A stretch of DNA of 23,376 bases from Spirogloea muscicola (lineage: Eukaryota > Streptophyta > Zygnematophyceae > Spirogloeales > Spirogloeaceae): positions 590,125-613,500 of the forward strand of contig WELB01000073.1 in the NCBI GenBank assembly GCA_009602725.1, read 5' to 3'. Shown in pieces: positions 17,335-23,376 of this stretch. Position 1 is the stretch's first letter. Each line of letters opens with the position of its first letter. The notes beneath the pieces are model-generated. The model saw only the letters and a list, made by a program, of their open reading frames with translations. It had not been told where the DNA came from and made no database searches. A program made the position numbers and the translations under genes.

Positions 17335-20300
17335 ATGGCGCCGGGCTGGCCTGCCGCGCACGCCTTCCTGCGCTCCCTGGTGGACCACGAGCGGCGGGGC
17401 GTGCCCGCCGGCGCCGCCGCGCGCCCGCCCTCCCCCGCCGCCTTCCCCCTCCGCCGCGTCCACGCCCTCCTCGCCGCGCTCGGCGCCCCGCTCTCCCGCT
17501 TCCCGGTCCGGCCCGCCCCCGCCCCGCCGCGCTCCCGCTCCACTGGGAGCCTCCTCGTCACAGCTCGCTCCGCGGGGCTCCGGCGTCATGGCGCTGCTGC
17601 GCTCAGGTGGTGCACGTGGCCGGAACCAAGGGCAAGGGCTCCATCGTCGCCTTCCTCTCCGCCATCCTGCACTCTGCAGGCTTGCGCGTCGGCTCCTACA
17701 CCAGGCACGCCCATCCTGCCTGCCTCCCACCAAGCCTTCGTCTTGCGGCAGCTCTCGTCGCTTCGGCCGCTCAGTCTCTCATGCCGGTGCTCATTGGTGC
17801 TCCTAGGGCGCTCTTCTTTTGCCCTCCTCCCTCCTTGCAGCCCGCACCTGCTGCACGTGAGGGAGCGCATCTCGGTGGACCGCCGGCCCATCTCCGAGGA
17901 CAGCTTTGCGCAACTAATCAACTCGCGTCGCTCGGTGCTGGCGGCTGTGCAAGAGCGTGAGCAAGGCGCGCTCACTCACTTCGAGGTGCTTGTGCAGCCT
18001 GACTGCGGCCCCTTGTCTATTAGTACGCACGTAAGCTCTTCAGCTCTTCCTGGCCTGGGCAAGGACTTGTCCTACCTATCGACGCTGGGCTTTGGCAGGG
18101 GTGAGCAACTTACGAAAGAGTCCACCTGAGCCCTCAAGTTGCACCTGGCCATGTGCAGGTCCTGACGGGGCTGGCTTTTGCGTACTTCGCACAGGAAGCA
18201 GTGGATGTTGCCATTGTCGAAGTAGGTGAAGCTGGGGCGTGTGAGCTTGCTACGTCTGCTTCCCTGTCGGCAAAACTTGTGCAGCAGCCCATCTTGCTGC
18301 CAATCTGCTGTGCTGGTGGTTCACAAGAGGCAGTGACCCGACCACAAGAGGCCCCATGTGCCTTTGGCTGCCAACCAGGCTGGACTGGGTGGCGTGAGGG
18401 ACGCCACCAATGTAGTGCCAATCGAGGGCCTCGCAGCCGCAGTTCTGGGCAGCATTGCCTTGGAGCATGCAGATGCCCTTGGGGGTACTCTTCAGTCGAT
18501 CGCCGAGGCTAAAGCTGGCATCCTCAAGCGTGGGCGGCCGGTCAGTGCTTCTCCCGTCAGTATGTATGAGCGAGGTAGGCGGTGGGTGCTGGCAGGCATC
18601 CTGACCATGAGGTCTTGCAAATTCTGAGGCAGGCAGTCCTGGCTCGCCAGCAGTACGCTGCGGCAGAGGATGTTGTGCGTGGGGCAGCGACAGCCCTAGG
18701 TTTGCCCCTTCTTCCTGCCAGCCCGCCCTTGTTGACATACAAGCGGTATGGCATGGACGTGGATGACGGCATAGCAAAAGAACTTTGCTCTTTTCATGTC
18801 CATGGTGCAACGGCACTGTCCTCTGTGCCTGCACTTCAAGCTGCTGCCGAGATGCTTGTACCCAGGTATGCACGTCACGACGCAGGCTTGGTGGCTTGTC
18901 GATGTGTCCCACTTTTTTCGAAATCGTCAATGCTCATGGAGCCTTGCTCCCAAAGTACTGGTGTCAGTGTAGAACCTGTTCCGTCAAGCCTCAACAGCCC
19001 TTGAGTCGGTCAGGGGCTTGATCTGACGTGGTTTGCGAGCCCCTGACACCAGTGCAGGGAATGGAAGCTGGAACAACTGAAGCTGAGATTAGTAGGTCTG
19101 CACCAGCTTGACAATGCCAGTGCGGCAATACTTACTGCCCTCTGCCTGCGTGGTCAAGGTACTCCTTCCACCCCAAGTGGTTATCAATGTTATCCACTTG
19201 ACCAGGACATGGTCAGCCCTGGAGCACCAGATTGCTTCAGGTCACAGTAGGACAGCACGTTGCCTGGAAATGCTTGTCATGTGTCACTCGTGAGTCAGTG
19301 GTTTTTCTCAAGCACTGTCATGAGTCCAACAGGTCTTCCTTTTGCATGTGATGTATAGAGAACTTTCTCTACATCTTCTGGCAGGTTGGAATATAAGTGA
19401 CAACGCAATCAAAGCAGGCCTTGAAAGTGCCTCTGTGCCCGGACGATTCCAGCTTCTTGCTGCGCATGAGGCCACAAAGCTGGGCCTAGGAACAAGCCGA
19501 GTGGTCCTCGATGGTGGTAAGGCTCTCGCTTGACGCCTTGTCCCATTGCTTCTCTGTGCAAGTTGTCACCAGCAAGTATACATACTCACATGCTCTGTAG
19601 TGCCTGTTAGTGTCTGCTCTTGTAGTGCCTGTTTGCAGTATTGCTCTAGAAGATCATGTCAAGATGGACATTGAGAGGAGAAGCAGACGTTAATGCGACC
19701 TGGTCAGCACACACTGTCTCTGACACTTTAGTTTTGACCCTGCCTGAATGGGAGAATTGCTGCTCTCTTTGTCCTGATGTAATTTCCGTGCAAGTCTGCA
19801 GCCCACACGCCAGAGGCTGGCCTGGTGCTGAAGCAGACCTTGCTTGAGGGTTTCGTATCTGATAAACTCGTCTTTGTAGTGGCCATGGCCAATGACAAGG
19901 ACCTCCGTGCTTTTGCCTTGGCGTTGCTGTCAGGTGCTGTATCCCTAAATGGTTCCTGTATGTCTATCTATATGTCTATGCTGCGTCTATATATCTATGC
20001 TGCGTCTAGATGAGTCCTTCATGCTCATGCTCATGCTCATGCTCCTACTAAGTATCGGAGAACCTGTTAGGTACATCATCTGAAAGGCTGTGCTACCGTG
20101 CGAACAGGGCATTCCCCTCAAGCGGTCTTCTTGACCAAGGTAGAAGTGGCTGGAAGTATTGAACGAGCTGCTGATCCTGCTGCAATGGCAAGAGCTTGGG
20201 AGCAAGCGCAGCAGCACTGCCAGAATGGACATGTGCCTGTGCACACAACGTCTTCGCTGGGCTGTGCACTAGAGCAAGCAGGGAAGGCTGCTGGGGAAGG

Positions 20301-20379
20301 TGTTGTGTGCATCACAGGCTCTCTCCATGCTGTGGCAGCAGTACTCGCTTGCATTGGCACAAAAACATTAGCTTCTTAG
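17335..20379 (+). CDS. DHFS: Dihydrofolate synthase (FolC/Mur ligase family)
   Basis: Exons 17335-17505, 17607-17704, 17841-17985, 18159-18221, 18379-18540, 18579-18865, 19058-19158, 19385-19516, 19802-19933, 20108-20379 give 520 aa (Arabidopsis DHFS is about 530). It joins glutamate to dihydropteroate using ATP, the step before folate. The P-loop HVAGTKGKGS is at 60-69, followed by SPHLLHVRERISVD, then EAGLGGVRDATNV (159-171), HQLDNA (324-329) and DGAHTPEA (385-392). EAGLGG..DATN is the plant DHFS pattern and not the usual polyglutamate-synthase EVGIGG. Oddities: intron 2 begins GC (CAG|GCACGC), and a 38-nt intron at 18541-18578 is needed to keep frame. If that intron is not real, a sequencing error or other splicing must be invoked. 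The start is the first ATG after a poly-C tract. Mitochondrial location is known for the plant enzyme; no clear presequence is visible. Confidence 0.93.
18957..19053 (+). repeat. Nested inverted repeats in DHFS intron 6
   Basis: ACTGGTGTCAG (18957-18967) pairs with CTGACACCAGT (19043-19053), and CAGGGGCT (19011-19018) pairs with AGCCCCTG (19038-19045). The right arms overlap by three bases, so the full helices compete at their ends. The right arms end only 4 nt before the exon 7 acceptor AG (19056-19057). Confidence 0.8.
19975..20042 (+). repeat. Short tandem repeats in DHFS intron 9
   Basis: A roughly 19-bp unit (TCTATGCTGCGTCTATATA) occurs twice at 19975-20012, and four TCATGC units follow at 20019-20042. 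This is ordinary intronic microsatellite sequence. Confidence 0.85.
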
Positions 20380-20503
20380 ACCGGTGGGGTTGACATTCAA
20401 GCAAGGCCAAGTCTCCCACGCGACACGCGAAGAAGGAATGCTATGGAGGAAGCCAGCCAGTGTCTGCTTCTAGAGGCCTAGTTGTAGTACGATCTCAGAA
20501 TTT
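20380..20503. other. DHFS proximal 3' region, nothing else seen
   Basis: Presumed 3' UTR. No open frame or repeat of note. Confidence 0.4.
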
Positions 20504-20529
20504 AGGCTCAGGTTGATCAACCTGAGCCT
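20504..20529. repeat. Perfect 26-bp palindrome
   Basis: AGGCTCAGGTTGA at 20504-20516 is followed immediately by its exact reverse complement at 20517-20529. It lies 125 nt after the DHFS stop codon and 138 nt before the putative poly(A) signal, so it is probably in the transcript, where it would form a strong hairpin. Confidence 0.95.
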
Positions 20530-20666
20530 GGGTGTGTTGTGTTGACCGGGCTAGCCTGCATTTCTCATTCTCATTTGTTCACGACTTCCACATCCTATAT
20601 TGCCAGCAGTATTGATGTGTTTGTCGTGTTTAAATCCCAATCTCCTCGCTGCAATGCCACAAATTG

Positions 20667-20671
20667 TGTAA
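20667..20671 (+). terminator. Putative TGTAA polyadenylation signal for DHFS
   Basis: First TGTAA seen after the stop codon, about 288 nt downstream. Assignment is by position and the known algal signal. Confidence 0.5.
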
Positions 20672-21154
20672 AACATCCGTTCGAGCTACGCCACACAAGC
20701 TGAGTAACCTGCATACAGTGTCACTAACTGCCACACAGAATAAAAGTACAAGCAAGTGGAATTGTCCTACTACAGCCTTCATGACGTTGGTAAGAGTATG
20801 GCATTCAATGCAGCAGCTCCACCCACAGGTTTCTATGGTACATTCCAGCTAACTTTGGCATCATTCCATTAGCATTTCCTTCCTGTGTCATCTCGTCTGA
20901 AGCCCAGTCCAATCAGCAGAGTACTGGCAGTGCATTAGTGGCATGTGAGCTGGCTGCATAAGGTGGACATGCTGACTGTTTGGACTGTTTGGAGCCCCCT
21001 CGCAGTGCTGCTTGGCGGGCCAACCTGTGATGTGAGTGCTCTACAGAGTAAGAGAAATGCCGCCGACGAGCCAGAGGCCGTGTCTCACGCCAGACACAGG
21101 CCCCTTCCTGTGTAGCGGATGACTAACTTGACTTGAGCATGCCCCATGTCAGCG
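20672..21154. other. Convergent intergenic region, nothing seen
   Basis: It lies between the DHFS and RPL5 3' ends. I found no gene, RNA or repeat here. Confidence 0.5.
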
Positions 21155-21159
21155 TTACA
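21155..21159 (-). terminator. Putative TGTAA polyadenylation signal for RPL5
   Basis: TTACA on the plus strand, 50 nt beyond the RPL5 stop codon. A short 3' UTR is common for ribosomal protein genes. Confidence 0.55.
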
Positions 21160-21208
21160 AGGCATGTCCAATATGGGTTTGTCCCATGACTCCACTAAAG
21201 TCAGCCAC

Positions 21209-23323
21209 TCATTCCTCCTCTTCCTCCTCTTCCCCCTCTTCCCCATCCTCCTCCTCGCCGTCCGCTTCAGCCCCGCCCCCCCTAATGGCATTGAGGCGCT
21301 GGAGAAGGCTCGCCTTTCGCTGCTCGTATGTCAGCTTCTTCATCTTCCATGTGCGAGGCTCATCTGGCTTCGTCTTCTCCGTAAGCTGTGGACTAGGGTC
21401 TGCCCGAATGGCTTCATGGACCTTTGTGTACAGCTCCTCCATCAATTCCGGCTCAATCCCCTCCTTGATGTATTGGCTGAAGTGGGACGCGTACTCCTCA
21501 GGTTCCTCGTCCCTCATCTCCTGGAAAACTCCATGCCAAATTACACCCTCTGTTGAGTCCCTCGAATCTCAATAACCACTATGATGACCAGCACCATGAC
21601 GACGGGTCCCCGGATAGATTACCTCCATGTAAGCTCCAATGTGTCCTCCGTAGATGTACTTGCGGGAGACCTCTGCATCAAGGGACTTGCTTTCTCTGGA
21701 ATATCCAGGAAACCTCTTCTCGCTGTGTGGAATGTCAAGGCCGCCATCCAATGCACCCTGCACCCAGCAACATCATGTGCACACAATACGCACATCACAT
21801 GTGCGAACACCGTGCAAGCGTGAAGCGTCCAGAAATATTAGCAGAAACAAGGTCCTGATGACAGTGAGCTATGAAGCGTAGGTGCAGGTCCTCCTGACGC
21901 CTGCTTACCTTCAAGGCACCAAAAACTCGATTCCCAGTCGTTGTTCGCAACAAGCCCACATCAAGTAGAGCGCGGAATGGCCTGGCACCCTCGCCTGCCT
22001 CTACGTTGTAATCCTCTCCTGTCACCTGCTCAAGGCCATGAACCAACTTAGGCGTGGTGGATGCACAGCTTTTGAGATGATCCGATTGCATGACCAACCA
22101 ACAAAAGGCACTGAAGGTCGGTAGTGATGCTAGTCTCATGCCCCATCAGACAGCACCATGAACATCTCACTCACATCTGTGTTGCCTTCATATTCTTCGT
22201 CCAGCTTGAACTTCTGCAGCAACCGACGAGCCAGGAGAAGCCCGGTGCAATAAGCTGCAACCACCACGGCTGGCAAGTCAGCATTATCCTATCTCTTGAA
22301 ACTCCATCTTTTGAACGCGTTTGCGTAGCATGAAGGCTAGGGCACGCAGGCATGGTAAGTGTTCCAAGAAACAAAATGGTTGTTGTGCAGGTTGTTGCTA
22401 CATTCAGCATCTGAACACTGGGGTAACCCTGGAGGAAAGCATTGACAACAACTAGGCCCCTTTGTCGGGCTAGGGAAATGATAGTGCTAGAGGGCCTGCA
22501 CGTGACAGCTGAGTGATTGGCTGGTTAGCCAGCTCAACATACCGGCAGAGTAATTGGTGAGCCCCACAGAGAGGCCGTAGCGCGGCAGCTCGTGAGAGTA
22601 TGCCGCCGCCACGATGATGTCCCCGGCGAGGGTGGCGTACGCAATCTGGCAGATGATGTCCTTGCGAGTCTGGAGCAGCATGAGGTCAAGGGGGTGGCAC
22701 AGTGCACCTCTTACATGAATGCAGAACCAGCCAGAGTTTTCCTAACGTGCACAGTGAGCCAGTGAGCACCCCAACGGTCTTGTGCGATGTGACAAGGGGC
22801 ACCTCCGCTGCAAACAAGAGCTGCGCCAGCTGAGAGGGACGAAGCTACAGCAGGGAACGGAAGGGGGCCGCAACAGAGCCGGGTCATGCAGGGGGGTGGC
22901 GGCGGTCGGAGAGCCAGGTGGGCGGGAGGCGGATACGAAGCGGACGACGAAGCGGTACTTGGGCGTGTTGTACTTGTTCTTGTCCTGCGTGATCAGCCGC
23001 AGCCGCGCCCGGTAGTCCGTCTTCCCAGCTGCAGCGGCCGCGGGCAGGCGCGGGCTCGGGCCTGTGACCGGGCCGCACCGCGACAGGGGCCCGAGCCGGT
23101 GCAGCGCGGGGAAGGGGGGCGAGGAGCGCACCTCGGCGGCGGGCGTACTTGACCTGGAAGCGCTTGAAGTAGGCCTTGGACTTGATGGACTTGGTGAAGG
23201 CCTGCACAGCGAGCGCGGGAGCGCGGTGGTGAGAGCAGGCGCGGGGCATAGCGAGGGCGGCAGGGAGGGCAGAGGGCCGGGGCCCGGGGCCGGGGGCCCG
23301 GGGAGGAGGCGCGCGCTCACCAT
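21209..23323 (-). CDS. RPL5: 60S ribosomal protein L5 (uL18)
   Basis: Minus-strand exons: 23323-23321, 23201-23132, 23028-22937, 22669-22543, 22254-22175, 22025-21909, 21757-21623, 21520-21209, total 311 aa (family about 297-305). The protein binds 5S rRNA and is assembled with L11 into the large subunit; free uL18 also serves in the 5S RNP. Conserved blocks appear in order: [15 protein letters not shown] (9-24), [20 protein letters not shown] (26-45), [17 protein letters not shown] (about 77-95), [61 protein letters not shown] and [16 protein letters not shown]. The tail is strongly acidic (mostly Glu). Coding exon 1 is only the ATG, followed at once by a GTGAGC donor; the next exon opens AFTKSIKS, so the start is well fixed. 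The 5' end is a GC-rich CCGCCG tract that runs to the window edge. Confidence 0.97.
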
Positions 23324-23376
23324 GGCGGCAGCGGCGCGGCGGCAGCGGCGTCGGCCCCGGGGGGCGCCAAGGGGGG

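Noticed and set aside
18159-18225. DHFS exon 4 ending at G18225 to give the motif VEVG
   Set aside because: That phase puts the next exon in the wrong frame. Ending at 18221 gives EAGLGGVRDATN, the plant DHFS form, in frame.
17335-20379. Folylpolyglutamate synthase in place of dihydrofolate synthase
   Set aside because: The EAGLGG..DATN motif and overall length fit plant DHFS better. Some FolC enzymes do both, so dual activity is not excluded.

Overview
This window looks like nuclear DNA of a green alga (Chlorophyta; the class cannot be fixed from sequence alone). The evidence is five intron-dense genes with plant-type products, almost all with GT-AG introns, TGTAA motifs (the green-algal polyadenylation signal) downstream of three of them, and very GC-rich 5' ends that fade to moderate GC towards each 3' end.

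Layout. (1) 72-5148 (+): COP1, a RING/coiled-coil/WD40 E3 ubiquitin ligase, 14 exons. (2) 5149-8822: no convincing gene. It holds unassigned sequence, a 63-bp tandem duplication and repeat block 1. (3) 8823-10264 (+): 1-Cys peroxiredoxin (PRDX6 type), 5 exons. (4) 10447-10566: a 60-bp tandem duplication carrying TGTAA twice. (5) 10959-about 14628 (-): PCH2/TRIP13 AAA+ ATPase, 13 exons, start codon unresolved. (6) 14629-17334: repeat block 2, with two decayed reverse-transcriptase-like coding tails, many stem-loop repeats and a stray partial copy of the next gene's first exon. (7) 17335-20379 (+): dihydrofolate synthase, 10 exons, with one GC-AG intron and one apparent 38-nt intron. (8) 20380-21208: convergent 3' region with a perfect 26-bp palindrome. 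(9) 21209-23323 (-): ribosomal protein L5 (uL18), 8 exons, the first coding exon being just the ATG.

The five genes do not form a pathway. They are light signalling/protein turnover, peroxide detoxification, HORMA-protein remodelling in meiosis and the spindle checkpoint, folate synthesis and translation. The less ordinary content lies in the two repeat blocks. Their copies share a small GC-rich stem-loop, often end in a CTT-rich tail and have variable 5' ends. Two copies lie downstream of a retroelement-like coding tail, so I infer a family of 5'-truncated non-LTR retrotransposon 3' ends. Both blocks run up to the promoter region of a plus-strand gene (the peroxiredoxin and dihydrofolate synthase). 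All exon boundaries were built by eye from reading frame, splice sites and remembered family conservation; no alignment was run.
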